DNA of 64,000 bases from Lentisphaerota bacterium (GCA_015061915.1 SUVR01000001.1:71976-135975); one strand, 5' to 3'. Counted from the stretch's first letter, positions 25,595 through 33,856 are shown. Notes: generated by a model from the sequence alone, not told the origin. Numbers and translations: made by a program.

Positions 25595-27109
25595 TCACTC
25601 CGATTTTTCCTGCTGGAACGGACGGTAGAGGTAGACCACGTCATTCTCTTTCAGTCCGTTTTTGATCTCAACATAATTATCATTTGCCAGACCGATTTCA
25701 ACCAGTGTTTTGACCGGACCGGATGGCGTATCTGTATAAACATGATACTTGCCCCCTTCTTCAAACACGGCTTCCACCGGGATATAGAGAATATCTTTCA
25801 GGACCTGAGAAATGATTTCGGCATCAACGCTGATCCCGCTGACGATCCGGGGATCATCACTGGAGAAATCAACAGAGGATTTATAAACTTTCCGGCTGTT
25901 CGGGTCCCACGGGATCAACAGGATCGGCAGAGGTGAGATCATGGAAAGTCTGCCGTAAAGCTTCAGATTCTGAACAGAGCCGGGCGTAATAATCACCTGG
26001 GCGCCCCGGTTGACCTTGGACCGGTACTGTTCCGGTATATCCAGATCGACAACGAGTGTATTCATATCCGGAATCGTGGCAAGAGTCTGTCGGCGATGGA
26101 CGTCCATACCGACTTTTACATCGATTTTCCCCCAGCGGTTCCGTTCGGGATCCCCGTATGTCACAAAGCCGTCCACCGGCGCGACCAACTGCATTTTCGT
26201 CATGTAATACAGCTTCTGTTCCAGGTCCCGTTCTTTCCGGCGGAGGTTCACTTCCGCATTGGCAACCGTACTTTTCTTCTGTGCCAGACTGGACTGAGTC
26301 CGGATCTGTTCCTTCTTCATAGTCAGTTCCAGACGCAGAACTTTATCTTTGGCATTTTTGTAGTTGTTCGGCTGGGTATAACGTTTGAAACTTTTGCGGT
26401 CAAGAATGGTATTCCGATAGGAAATACGGGCACTTTTCAAGGATTTCAACGCCGCTTCATAAGCCTTTTTCCGGCTGGCAACTTCGTTTTCATCCTTCGC
26501 AACTTCCGTCGGATTGTAATAGTTGTCGTACGCAGTCCGGTATGCGGTTTCTGCATCCCGCAATGACTGGTATGCGTTACTGACAGACTGGTCCTGCTGG
26601 TTCTTGCTTTTCGGTCCGTCCAGCTTGCGGTACTTGCTGTATGCACTGATCGCATCATCCAGATTGTCTTTGGCGGACTTCAGGTCAGCGTTATTGGCAC
26701 TGATCAGCATCGCAAGTTCTTCCCGTGCCAGCTTCAAAGTCTTTTCGCCGTCGGCAATACTGATTTTCAAGTCATCGATCTGGGTTTGGAGTGTTTCCGT
26801 TTCAAACCGGGCAATGATGTCGCCCTTGGAAACTTTTTCGTTTTCTTCAACCACAGATACCAGTTTTGTGGAGAGCGGAACTTCCAGAAACAGTTTGTGT
26901 TTGACTCTGGTATTGATGCTGCCGGGCAACAGTACGCCGATTGGCAGATCGCCCCGTTTTACTGTGAACAACTTGTCGGGTGACTTTGCGCTCTTTTCCA
27001 GGATCGCCTGCTGCTTGTTCTTCCAGCTGCGCCACCCGTAATATCCGCCTGTTCCCGCCAGACCAAGCAGAACCAGAAGGATAATGATCTTACGGATCAC
27101 TTTTTTCAT
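25595..27109 (-). CDS. Periplasmic adaptor (MacA/HlyD-like) with an extended hairpin
   Basis: A 504-residue membrane-fusion protein. One N-terminal membrane anchor (IIILLVLLGLAGTGGYYGW) is followed by a split lipoyl/barrel-sandwich domain (first half near 70-110, VVEENEKVSKGDIIARFETE; second half near 315-345, MQLVAPVDGFVTYGD) surrounding about 200 residues of coiled coil rich in K, A, E, Y and N. A beta-barrel domain follows (LVVDLDIPEQYRSKVNRGAQVII). The coiled coil is longer than in E. coli MacA, which may suit a different outer-membrane partner. The gene sits 3 bases after a secretin gene and 3 bases before the ATPase gene. Confidence 0.9.
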   Translation of the reverse strand: MKKVIRKIIILLVLLGLAGTGGYYGWRSWKNKQQAILEKSAKSPDKLFTVKRGDLPIGVLLPGSINTRVKHKLFLEVPLSTKLVSVVEENEKVSKGDIIARFETETLQTQIDDLKISIADGEKTLKLAREELAMLISANNADLKSAKDNLDDAISAYSKYRKLDGPKSKNQQDQSVSNAYQSLRDAETAYRTAYDNYYNPTEVAKDENEVASRKKAYEAALKSLKSARISYRNTILDRKSFKRYTQPNNYKNAKDKVLRLELTMKKEQIRTQSSLAQKKSTVANAEVNLRRKERDLEQKLYYMTKMQLVAPVDGFVTYGDPERNRWGKIDVKVGMDVHRRQTLATIPDMNTLVVDLDIPEQYRSKVNRGAQVIITPGSVQNLKLYGRLSMISPLPILLIPWDPNSRKVYKSSVDFSSDDPRIVSGISVDAEIISQVLKDILYIPVEAVFEEGGKYHVYTDTPSGPVKTLVEIGLANDNYVEIKNGLKENDVVYLYRPFQQEKSE

Positions 27110-27112
27110 GGC

Positions 27113-28570
27113 TTACTTGCCCTCTTTTTTCTGTTCCATAATCTGATCCAGTTCTTTCAGGATCGCACGTTCATTTTCCAGTTTTTCACGACGCCGTTTC
27201 GCTTCTTCGTTCATTTCGCCTTCCACATCAACAAACTTTGTTGCAGGTTTGTTGGTGAAGAGCTGGCGGGACTGTTCCAGGATTTCTGCGGTCTTGTGGA
27301 TCTCTTCTGCAGTGGCATCCGGATCAAGAGAACGCATTTTTCCGGGCTGGATAATGTGGACTTTCAAAAGGAACAGCAGTTGCTTATCCACGCTGCTGGA
27401 GTCACGACCATTGATCAGATCGCTGAGAACAGGAATGTCACCCAGATACGGGATCTTCCGGAGCGTTTCGGATTTTTCACTGTTGTAGAGACCGCCGAGA
27501 ACAATAATATCTCCATCTGCAACCGTCAATTTTGTATCGACGCTGCGAAGTGAGATCACCGGAATATTGCTGATTACATCATTCATGGAGAACGCTTCGT
27601 AACGGAGCACGGAGCGTACCTGCGGATTGACGGAAAGCTGAACCGTTTTCTCATTGATCAGTTCCGGTGTGATCTTCAACGTTACACCCACCTGTTTGTA
27701 CTTGATGGAGAGGTTGGTGCTGGAACTGCTGGTGCTGGATTCCGGGATCGGCAATTCTTCTGCAGTCGTGATCGTGGCATCTGCGCCCTGAGCTGCAATC
27801 ACGTTCGGCGCGGAAAGGATCCGGGCATTCCGGCTGGTGTTCAGCCAACGGATCGCAGCTGTAAGTTGACCATTGGAGCCGTCCGAGGACTTATGAGCAA
27901 AGGGAACAAAGTTGAACCCGCCGCCCTGACCGGCAAGACGGTTCTGCACGGGAGAATCTAGATTGAATCCGAAATTATTGGTCGTATCATATTTTGCATC
28001 GTAGTACTGATAGGTCAGGCGCACATCCCGTTCTGCTCCCTGTTCGGAGTAGACTTCGATGATTTGTGCTTCCACAAGTACCTGCGGCTGAAGAAGGTCC
28101 AGACTTTCCAGAACTTTTTTCAGTTCGTCCATCTTTTCCATCTTGTCATAAACAACGATCATGCTGTGTTCGTTGGTTTCAGAGCCGAGTTTCTTGACCA
28201 GTTCCACATAACCCAGATCGGTCACAAGCGCATCAAGGGCATCCGTGAGATATTCCGGATCGATATAACGGCAACGGTAGATCAGGGTTGCCATACCGTC
28301 CTGACCGGGGATGATCTTGAATTCCGGTTTCGATTCGATCAGGGGTTTGCCGGCAATAAAGGCGGGCGGTTTCCGTTCCAGAAAAAAGCGCATCATCTGT
28401 TCCATGACCGCTTTTTTATTCTTGGCGGCATCCTTTGCTGCATTGATGTCGTCAATGGTGATTTTTATGTCGGCACCCTTTTGTTCTGTTGCACGCACCG
28501 GTTCCGCTGCGGAAAGGGTCGTCGCAAACAACAGTACAGTACCGGCTGCGAGCAGCTGTCTGATCGTCAT
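27113..28570 (-). CDS. Secretin-domain outer-membrane protein of a MacAB-like operon
   Basis: From the ATG at 28570 (GGAGTAAACCAT upstream) it has 485 residues and a signal peptide (TIRQLLAAGTVLLFATTLSAAE). Residues near 75-160 look like an N1-type KH-fold (YIDPEYLTDALDALVTDLGYVELV, then MIVVYDKMEKMDELKKVLESLD). The secretin core follows from about 165 (PQVLVEAQIIEVYSEQGAERDV), including VGVTLKITPELINEKTVQLSV, VADGDIIVLGGLYNSEKSETLRKIPYLGDIPVLSDL near 395-430 and LLFLLKVHIIQP. It ends with a charged helical tail. Secretins form outer-membrane gates for type II/III secretion and pili. Here the neighbours are a MacAB transporter, not pilus genes, suggesting it replaces TolC. That is inference from the operon. 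Confidence 0.88.
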   Translation of the reverse strand: MTIRQLLAAGTVLLFATTLSAAEPVRATEQKGADIKITIDDINAAKDAAKNKKAVMEQMMRFFLERKPPAFIAGKPLIESKPEFKIIPGQDGMATLIYRCRYIDPEYLTDALDALVTDLGYVELVKKLGSETNEHSMIVVYDKMEKMDELKKVLESLDLLQPQVLVEAQIIEVYSEQGAERDVRLTYQYYDAKYDTTNNFGFNLDSPVQNRLAGQGGGFNFVPFAHKSSDGSNGQLTAAIRWLNTSRNARILSAPNVIAAQGADATITTAEELPIPESSTSSSSTNLSIKYKQVGVTLKITPELINEKTVQLSVNPQVRSVLRYEAFSMNDVISNIPVISLRSVDTKLTVADGDIIVLGGLYNSEKSETLRKIPYLGDIPVLSDLINGRDSSSVDKQLLFLLKVHIIQPGKMRSLDPDATAEEIHKTAEILEQSRQLFTNKPATKFVDVEGEMNEEAKRRREKLENERAILKELDQIMEQKKEGK

Positions 28571-28639
28571 ATGGTTTACTCCGTATCTTTGCGGATGCCA
28601 GTGTGGGGTGCCCGACATCCAGTTGTTTTTCGATTGGAT

Positions 28640-28668
28640 AATTTACACATATAACATATTGATTGCAA
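28640..28668 (-). promoter_or_regulatory. Candidate promoter of the secretin-MacAB operon
   Basis: On the minus strand TTGCAA (28663-28668), 17 bp, TAAATT (28640-28645); the start would be near 28633. An overlapping alternative (TTTACA, 17 bp, TATGTT) lies about 12 bp upstream, so the exact site is uncertain. Confidence 0.4.
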
Positions 28669-28702
28669 ACTTTATTGTAAAAAAAATGTGATTTTTTTGA
28701 CA

Positions 28703-28737
28703 AAAAAAGACTTTCCGCATTTTTCTTTTGCGGAAAG
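28703..28737 (-). terminator. Terminator after the histone-tailed oxidoreductase gene
   Basis: Perfect 9-bp stem CTTTCCGCA (28711-28719) with TGCGGAAAG (28729-28737), followed on the minus strand by TCTTTTTTT. It separates the oxidoreductase gene from the secretin operon promoter. Confidence 0.85.
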
Positions 28738-28769
28738 CCTTGCAAGTTTGCGCTTTTGAAAAATCAAAC

Positions 28770-29954
28770 TCAGCTGAGCTTGACTTCCTTGCCGCCCTGT
28801 TCAGCGGACTGGTAGATACCGCACAGGATCTTCTGGATCATGAGACCGGCTTCGCCCGGAGCGCGCAGTTCGGTGCCCTTCAGGATCGCATCCACCCAGT
28901 TCTGCAGTTTGCGCTTGAACAGGTAGACCCAGTCGTGGTTCCAATCCGGCAGCAGGTGGTCCGGAGCCATGGTGATCATAGCACCATCCTGGTCCGTGAA
29001 GATCTTCAGGGGATCCCAGGTACAGCCGCCCTTGTCACCCATTGCGGTGAAGGTCCAGGTCAGCGTCTTTTCCAGATGTGCTGCAAAGGAGGATTCGATC
29101 TGCATGATCATGCCGTTATCGAAACGGATGTGACCGATCGCAAGGTCTTCCACCGTGTAGGTCTTGTAATCCCAGTTCGGCCAGTCGCAGGAAACGTTGC
29201 AGGGTTTGTTGCCCAGGTAGGTCCAGCAGTTACCCGTAGCGGCAACCGGTTTCGGGGAGCCCATGAAGTAGTGAGCCATTTCGATCACGTGAACGCCGAT
29301 ATCGATCAGCGGACCGCCGCCCTGAAGTTCTTTCTGTCCGAACACACCCCAGTTCGGAATACCGCGGCGACGCAGTGCCTGACATTTCACGAACATCAGA
29401 TTACCGAACTGACCGCGGGCTTTCGCGTTCATCAGGTAGTCCGTCTTGGTGTTGTAACGGTGCTGGAAACCAACTGCCAGCTTCACGTTGTTCTTCTTGG
29501 CGGCAGCGATCATCTTTTCACATTCTTCCGGAGTCATTGCCATGGGTTTTTCCACCATCACGTGGCAGCCGGCATTGGCTGCAGCAACGGCTGCGGGCAT
29601 ATGAACACCGTTCGGAGTACAGACGTCGATGGCATCCGGCTTCACTGCCTTGAACATATCATCCCACTTTTCAAAGCACATTTCCGGAGTCGCACCATAC
29701 TGCTTCTGGACGTATTCCAGACGATCCGGCTTGATGTCGCAGTAGCCCACAATTTCCACTTCCGGAATCTGGGAGTACGCTGCCATGTGGGTCGTGAAAA
29801 TACCGCCGCAACCGATAAATGCCACGCGCAGTTTCTTCGGAGCTGCAGCCTTCTTCACAGCTGCTTTCTTCGGAGCTGCCTTCTTGGCTGCTGTTGCTTT
29901 CGGGGCTGCTGCCTTCTTGGCAGGTGCGGCTTTCTTTGCTGTTGCTTTTGCCAT
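28770..29954 (-). CDS. Gfo/Idh/MocA-family oxidoreductase with histone-H1-like N-terminal tail
   Basis: A 394-residue protein. Residues 1 to about 41 are almost only K, A and P (repeated KKAA and APKK units), like a bacterial histone-H1 tail. The enzyme follows: NAD(P)-binding GxGGxxxxH stretch in RVAFIGCGGIFTTHM near 43-57, the EKPMAMTPEECE motif near 136 with the conserved EKP lysine, then the substrate-binding domain with GGGPLIDIGVHVIEMAHYFMG. These proteins oxidise or reduce sugars and inositols. No internal Met lies between tail and enzyme and AAGGAAAC precedes the first ATG, so the tail is probably made. DNA or RNA binding, or ribosome attachment by the tail, is speculation. Confidence 0.9.
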   Translation of the reverse strand: MAKATAKKAAPAKKAAAPKATAAKKAAPKKAAVKKAAAPKKLRVAFIGCGGIFTTHMAAYSQIPEVEIVGYCDIKPDRLEYVQKQYGATPEMCFEKWDDMFKAVKPDAIDVCTPNGVHMPAAVAAANAGCHVMVEKPMAMTPEECEKMIAAAKKNNVKLAVGFQHRYNTKTDYLMNAKARGQFGNLMFVKCQALRRRGIPNWGVFGQKELQGGGPLIDIGVHVIEMAHYFMGSPKPVAATGNCWTYLGNKPCNVSCDWPNWDYKTYTVEDLAIGHIRFDNGMIMQIESSFAAHLEKTLTWTFTAMGDKGGCTWDPLKIFTDQDGAMITMAPDHLLPDWNHDWVYLFKRKLQNWVDAILKGTELRAPGEAGLMIQKILCGIYQSAEQGGKEVKLS

Positions 29955-30020
29955 CTTTTTTGTTTCCTTGATTTTAGTGATTTGAGGTTAAAGTCACAAA
30001 ATAAAAATCTTTCTCTCCGT

Positions 30021-30049
30021 AAGATAATTCACCTTGTGCACATTTTCAA
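30021..30049 (-). promoter_or_regulatory. Candidate promoter for the histone-tailed oxidoreductase
   Basis: TTGAAA (30044-30049), 17 bp, TATCTT (30021-30026) on the minus strand, about 60 bases before the start codon. It faces away from the promoter at 30115-30143. Confidence 0.45.
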
Positions 30050-30114
30050 ATAGTTAAAGCTGTGCAAAATGTGATATGTAAATACATTTTGTGAGATGTC
30101 TTTTTTCTGTTCCC

Positions 30115-30143
30115 TTGATTTTTTCCCGTTCGGGCGTTATATT
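30115..30143 (+). promoter_or_regulatory. Promoter of the phosphoglycerate mutase gene
   Basis: TTGATT (30115-30120), 17 bp, TATATT (30138-30143), with the start expected near 30150, about 40 bases before the ATG at 30193. Confidence 0.6.
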
Positions 30144-30192
30144 TATAGCGAAATGTTGAACTTTTACTCTTGAATTTGGAAAGGATCATATC

Positions 30193-31419
30193 ATGGATCG
30201 GATGGATCTGACGGGAAAGGCGATCGTCTTTCTTGCGGACGGCATGGCAGATATGCCTGTGGAAGAACTGAACGGAAAAACGCCGCTGGAAGCAGTGGAA
30301 ACGCCCTTTATGGACAGCATAGCAAAGCAGGGTGCAAGCGGTACATTCCTGACCCTGCCGGAAGGTTTCCCCACTTCTTCCGATGCCGCCAATATGTCTG
30401 TACTGGGCTACAGCCTCGCACAGTTCTATCCCGGACGCGGTCCCATCGAAGCCGTCAGTCAGGGGATTGAGCTGGGACCGGATGATATTGCATTCCGCTG
30501 CAATCTGGTCTATGTGGAAGGCGACATCCTCCGGGACTATTCTGCCGGACATATCAAGCCGGAACACGCCAGGATCCTGATAGATGCCCTGCAGGAAAAA
30601 TTCGGCAGCGATAAAGTCACTTTCTATTCCGGTGTCAGCTACCGGAACCTGTTGATCCTTCACGGAAAAGAATTTTCGGCAAAGGTCGACTACTTCAAGC
30701 CGGATTCTTCTCAGGATCAGCCCGTTGCCGATCTGCCCTGGACTGCGCTGGATGACAGCATCGAAGCAAAAAATACGGTCGATATGCTGAACCGTTTGTA
30801 CGCTGACTGTGCCGCATTTCTGGCGGAACACCCGCTGGTCAAGTCCGGTACGGCAAAAGGAAACGCCATCTGGCCCTGGAGCCCCGGAAAGACCCCGGCA
30901 TTTACCCCCTTTGAACAGAAATATATGGCGAAGAAAGGGGCGGTCATCACTGCAGTGGATGTGATCTCCGGTATCGGTAAGTGCGCCGGTATGGATGTGA
31001 TCCCGGTGGAAGGCGCAACCGGATATATTGATACGAACTACGCCGGAAAAGCCGCTGCCGCCATCAAGGCGATCGAGGACCACGACTTTGTGTATGTCCA
31101 TCTGGAAGCCATTGATGAAACCAGTCATGAAGGGATCCTGAAACTGAAGATGCAGGCGATCAGTGACTTTGAAAACAAGATTGTCAAGCCCGTTATGCAG
31201 GCTCTGGAAGGACGCAACTGCACCTTTGCTGTTCTGCCGGACCACCCGGTTCCGTTGAAACTGCGGGCGCATACACGGACCCCTGTTCCGGTCGCCATCT
31301 GCGGACCTCATATCCAGCCGGATGCGGTGGAAAAATATTCCGAAAAGGATGCGCCCAACGGCTCCCTCGGCTTTATGAGCGGTGAGGAATTTGTCCGGAC
31401 GGTCCTGAACATCCGTTGA
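30193..31419 (+). CDS. Archaeal-type cofactor-independent phosphoglycerate mutase (ApgM family)
   Basis: A 408-residue member of the alkaline-phosphatase superfamily. The metal-site stretch VFLADGMADMPVEELNGKTPLEAVETP at the N-terminus is followed by GFPTSSDAANMSVLGY with the Ser nucleophile. The second metal-ligand region is near 310-330 (DFVYVHLEAIDETSHEG) and the final ligands are in VLPDHPVPLKLRAHTRTPVPV. This fits the ApgM/TIGR02535-type family, which interconverts 2- and 3-phosphoglycerate; some members were once proposed to be homoserine kinases. With PPi-phosphofructokinase at 52 kb it points to a non-standard glycolysis. GGAAAGGATCATATC precedes the start. Confidence 0.9.
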   Translation: MDRMDLTGKAIVFLADGMADMPVEELNGKTPLEAVETPFMDSIAKQGASGTFLTLPEGFPTSSDAANMSVLGYSLAQFYPGRGPIEAVSQGIELGPDDIAFRCNLVYVEGDILRDYSAGHIKPEHARILIDALQEKFGSDKVTFYSGVSYRNLLILHGKEFSAKVDYFKPDSSQDQPVADLPWTALDDSIEAKNTVDMLNRLYADCAAFLAEHPLVKSGTAKGNAIWPWSPGKTPAFTPFEQKYMAKKGAVITAVDVISGIGKCAGMDVIPVEGATGYIDTNYAGKAAAAIKAIEDHDFVYVHLEAIDETSHEGILKLKMQAISDFENKIVKPVMQALEGRNCTFAVLPDHPVPLKLRAHTRTPVPVAICGPHIQPDAVEKYSEKDAPNGSLGFMSGEEFVRTVLNIR

Positions 31420-31446
31420 GCGATCCCTCAATAGAATAAATGAGAA

Positions 31447-31473
31447 GCACGGTTTCCACGCCGTGCTTTTTTT
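31447..31473 (+). terminator. Terminator after phosphoglycerate mutase
   Basis: GCACGG (31447-31452) pairs CCGTGC (31461-31466), followed by seven T. It lies 28 bases after the stop codon. Confidence 0.8.
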
Positions 31474-31499
31474 GTGGAAATGCCTGGAATGCTCCCTCC

Positions 31500-31805
31500 A
31501 TCCGATTTTGTCCGATTTGCGTGACAAATAAATCCCCCCGTGCCGCGACGAAAGGAAGTTGAGTTGGGCGGCACAAGTAAGAGGGCGCTTTGCATTCCAT
31601 ACCTTTTGGCGTGACAAATAAATCCCCCCGTGTCGCGACGAAACGAAGTTGAGTTGGGCGGCACAAGTAAGAGGGCGCTCTGCGCCCCCTGTTTTTGACG
31701 GCTCCCCCTTACCCCCATACTGCGATCAGTCGCCCGTCAAAAACAGACCCGTTCGGATCACCGGGGAATGTTTCCCCGGCGACATTAAGGTGCGGCGCGT
31801 CAAAC
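31500..31805 (+). repeat. Folded dispersed intergenic repeat, copy 1 (with a 90-bp tandem duplication)
   Basis: This 306-bp stretch recurs in inverted orientation at 51661-51883. It holds a chain of perfect inverted repeats: GTGCCGC/GCGGCAC (31540-31546 and 31568-31574, again in the second unit), GGGCGC-TCT-GCGCCC (31673-31687), a long stem TGTTTTTGACGG/CCGTCAAAAACA (31690-31701 and 31734-31745) enclosing a small GCGA-TCAG-TCGC hairpin, and CCGGGGAA-TGT-TTCCCCGG (31761-31779). The left part, from GCGTGACAAATA, is duplicated with a 90-bp period (31519 and 31609). Short reading frames across it are by-products. It lies between two convergent genes. No transposase or terminal target duplication is seen. 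Confidence 0.85.
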
Positions 31806-31824
31806 AAGAACAATAAATAAAGAC

Positions 31825-31853
31825 AAAAAAGCCGGAGAGCAACCGTCTCCGGC
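31825..31853 (-). terminator. Terminator after the secreted protein gene at 31880
   Basis: GCCGGAGA (31831-31838) pairs with TCTCCGGC (31846-31853); on the minus strand the stem is followed by TTTTTT. Confidence 0.85.
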
Positions 31854-31879
31854 GAGAGAAATCAAACTTGTTTTCCGGG

Positions 31880-32476
31880 TCAGTTCCGACCGGAAAGTTT
31901 CAGGATCTCTTTGCAGAACAGAAGCGCCTCCTGGACTTCCTGCAGGTCATCTGCCGGACAGGATACCCGGAGTTTAATGATCTTCCCTTTACACAGGAAC
32001 ATAAGCAGAAGGGAGTGCATTTCTTCGCCGTTGGAACAGATCTTGAAACATTGCCCGGAAACGCCGGACGGCAGTTTCAGACCGGTCTCCTGCTTCACGG
32101 TCACGGACTCCACCAGACTGCTCCGTTCCGGCATAGTCCGGATGGACCGGACCACCGCAGCGAACTCCTGATCCAGTGCCTTCTGTGTCACCGGCTTCCC
32201 CTGGGAGTCCAGACTGTAGATGTAAACATCTCCGCAGGCGACCTCGTTCTGGTATCGGATGATCGTGCCGTAGACCGGATTCACGTTGCAGCTGACGGCG
32301 AACTTGTTATAGCCGCCGATCCGGCTGCCGAACTTCATGCCGGTAGCATCATCCTCAAAGACTTCATCCGCCGGACGGTAAACCACCTTGGGCGTGTCGG
32401 AAGCGCTCTCCTGTGTTTGACTCCACAAAAGACCCGTTCCTGCCAAAAGACTTGCGAGGATGATTTTTTTCCACAT
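31880..32476 (-). CDS. Secreted protein of unknown function
   Basis: A 198-residue protein with a signal peptide (WKKIILASLLAGTGLLWSQ). The mature part has four cysteines (in VSCNVNPVYG, NEVACGDVYIY, GQCFKICSNG and ISCPADD-like positions) that may form disulfides, and mixed alpha/beta character. I do not recognise a family. It begins 3 bases after the argH stop and ends at a strong terminator, so it is cotranscribed with argH, though a functional link is not evident. Confidence 0.75.
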   Translation of the reverse strand: MWKKIILASLLAGTGLLWSQTQESASDTPKVVYRPADEVFEDDATGMKFGSRIGGYNKFAVSCNVNPVYGTIIRYQNEVACGDVYIYSLDSQGKPVTQKALDQEFAAVVRSIRTMPERSSLVESVTVKQETGLKLPSGVSGQCFKICSNGEEMHSLLLMFLCKGKIIKLRVSCPADDLQEVQEALLFCKEILKLSGRN

Positions 32477-32479
32477 AAC

Positions 32480-33856
32480 TCAGTTCAACTCCAACTGTTT
32501 TTTCCAGTACGTGATCTGACTTGCCACCTGATCATAACCGGTGCCGCCGAATACATCTCTTGCGGCAACGGAACGTTCCGGAGAGAACAGCGCAAGCATA
32601 CTTTCATCGGCTTCGGGGAAGACGCTTTTCATCTCTTCCAAGGTGACCTGATCCAGTGCTTTTCCGGCATCCTGCGCATAACGGACAAGGGCGCCGACTT
32701 TGTGGTGGGCATGACGGAACGGAACGCCTTTACGGACCAGTGCTTCCGCCACGTCAGTTGCGATCAGTCCGGGGTCACTGGCGGCATCCAGCATCGCCTT
32801 TTCATTCAGCTTCATGCCGTCGATCATACCGGGATAAACGGAGAGAATGCCGAGGACGGTATCAATGGCATCGAAGAGCGGCTCCTTGTCTTCCTGCAGG
32901 TCCCGGTTGTAGGTCAGCGGCAGCCCTTTGCAGAGGGTCAGCAGTGCCACCAGATCGCCGTAAACACGACCGGTCTTTCCGCGGCTGATTTCGGCAATAT
33001 CCGGATTCTTTTTCTGAGGCATAAGGCTGGAGCCGGTGCAGTAGGCATCAGAGAAGACCATAAAGGAAAACTCCTGACTCATCCAGAGGATCAGGTCCTC
33101 GGAGAGACGGGAGATGTGCATAGCAAAGATGGCGAGAGCGGAGAGCAGTTCGCAGGAGAAATCCCGGTCAGCCACCGCATCCATACTGTTCCGGCTCATA
33201 GCGGGGAAGTCCAGTTCCTTCCGGACAAATTCCCGGTCGATGGGCAGAGTCGTTCCTGCGATGGCGCCGCTGCCGAGAGGAAGAACATTGATCCGCTTGC
33301 GGGCATCCTCCAGTCTGCCCAGGTCACGCTCAAACATTTCCACATAAGCAAGCAGGTGGTGTGCAAAAAGGACCGGCTGGGCGTGTTGCAGGTGTGTGAA
33401 TCCCGGCATAATGGTGCGGGGGTAGGCGGCAGCCTTGCTGACCAGTGCGGTCTGCAGCGCTTTGACGGCATCGCAGATGATCCGGATCTCATCCCGGAGG
33501 TAGAGGCGGATATCCAGATTGATCTGGTCGTTGCGGCTGCGGGCGGTGTGAACGCGGGCGCCTTCATCGCCGAGCGCTTCGATCAGCGCACTTTCAATGT
33601 GCATATGGATGTCTTCCAATTCAGGCGTGAAAGTGAAATCACCGGCTTCGATCCGGAGCAGGATCTTGTCCAGCTGTTCCCGGATCGCGTGTGCCGATTC
33701 CTGCGGAATGATCCCCGCAGCACCCAGCATGGCAGCGTGGGCTTTGCTGCCCATAATGTCATGCTTGTAAAGTCGTCTGTCGTATGAAATGGATTCGGTA
33801 AAATCCTGAACATTCTTTCCGGTATCTTCGGAAAATCTTCCGCCCCAAAGTGCCAT
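32480..33856 (-). CDS. argH: Argininosuccinate lyase
   Basis: From the ATG at 33856 (GGAGAAGAAGGATC upstream) the protein has 458 residues, the normal length, and starts MALWGGRFSE, the typical ArgH beginning. The superfamily signature GSSLMPQKKNPD with the catalytic Ser loop is near residue 280, and THLQHAQPVLFAHHLL with the catalytic His near 160. ArgH splits argininosuccinate into arginine and fumarate, the last step of arginine synthesis. The frame continues 18 codons upstream but these residues are not ArgH-like. argG is not in the window. Confidence 0.96.
   Translation of the reverse strand: MALWGGRFSEDTGKNVQDFTESISYDRRLYKHDIMGSKAHAAMLGAAGIIPQESAHAIREQLDKILLRIEAGDFTFTPELEDIHMHIESALIEALGDEGARVHTARSRNDQINLDIRLYLRDEIRIICDAVKALQTALVSKAAAYPRTIMPGFTHLQHAQPVLFAHHLLAYVEMFERDLGRLEDARKRINVLPLGSGAIAGTTLPIDREFVRKELDFPAMSRNSMDAVADRDFSCELLSALAIFAMHISRLSEDLILWMSQEFSFMVFSDAYCTGSSLMPQKKNPDIAEISRGKTGRVYGDLVALLTLCKGLPLTYNRDLQEDKEPLFDAIDTVLGILSVYPGMIDGMKLNEKAMLDAASDPGLIATDVAEALVRKGVPFRHAHHKVGALVRYAQDAGKALDQVTLEEMKSVFPEADESMLALFSPERSVAARDVFGGTGYDQVASQITYWKKQLELN

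Noticed and set aside
31373-31718. Short minus-strand frames across the dispersed repeat (and 51749-52042 on the plus strand) that give similar peptides
   Set aside because: They translate the folded repeat itself; the similarity follows from the shared DNA, and no start signals or domains are present.
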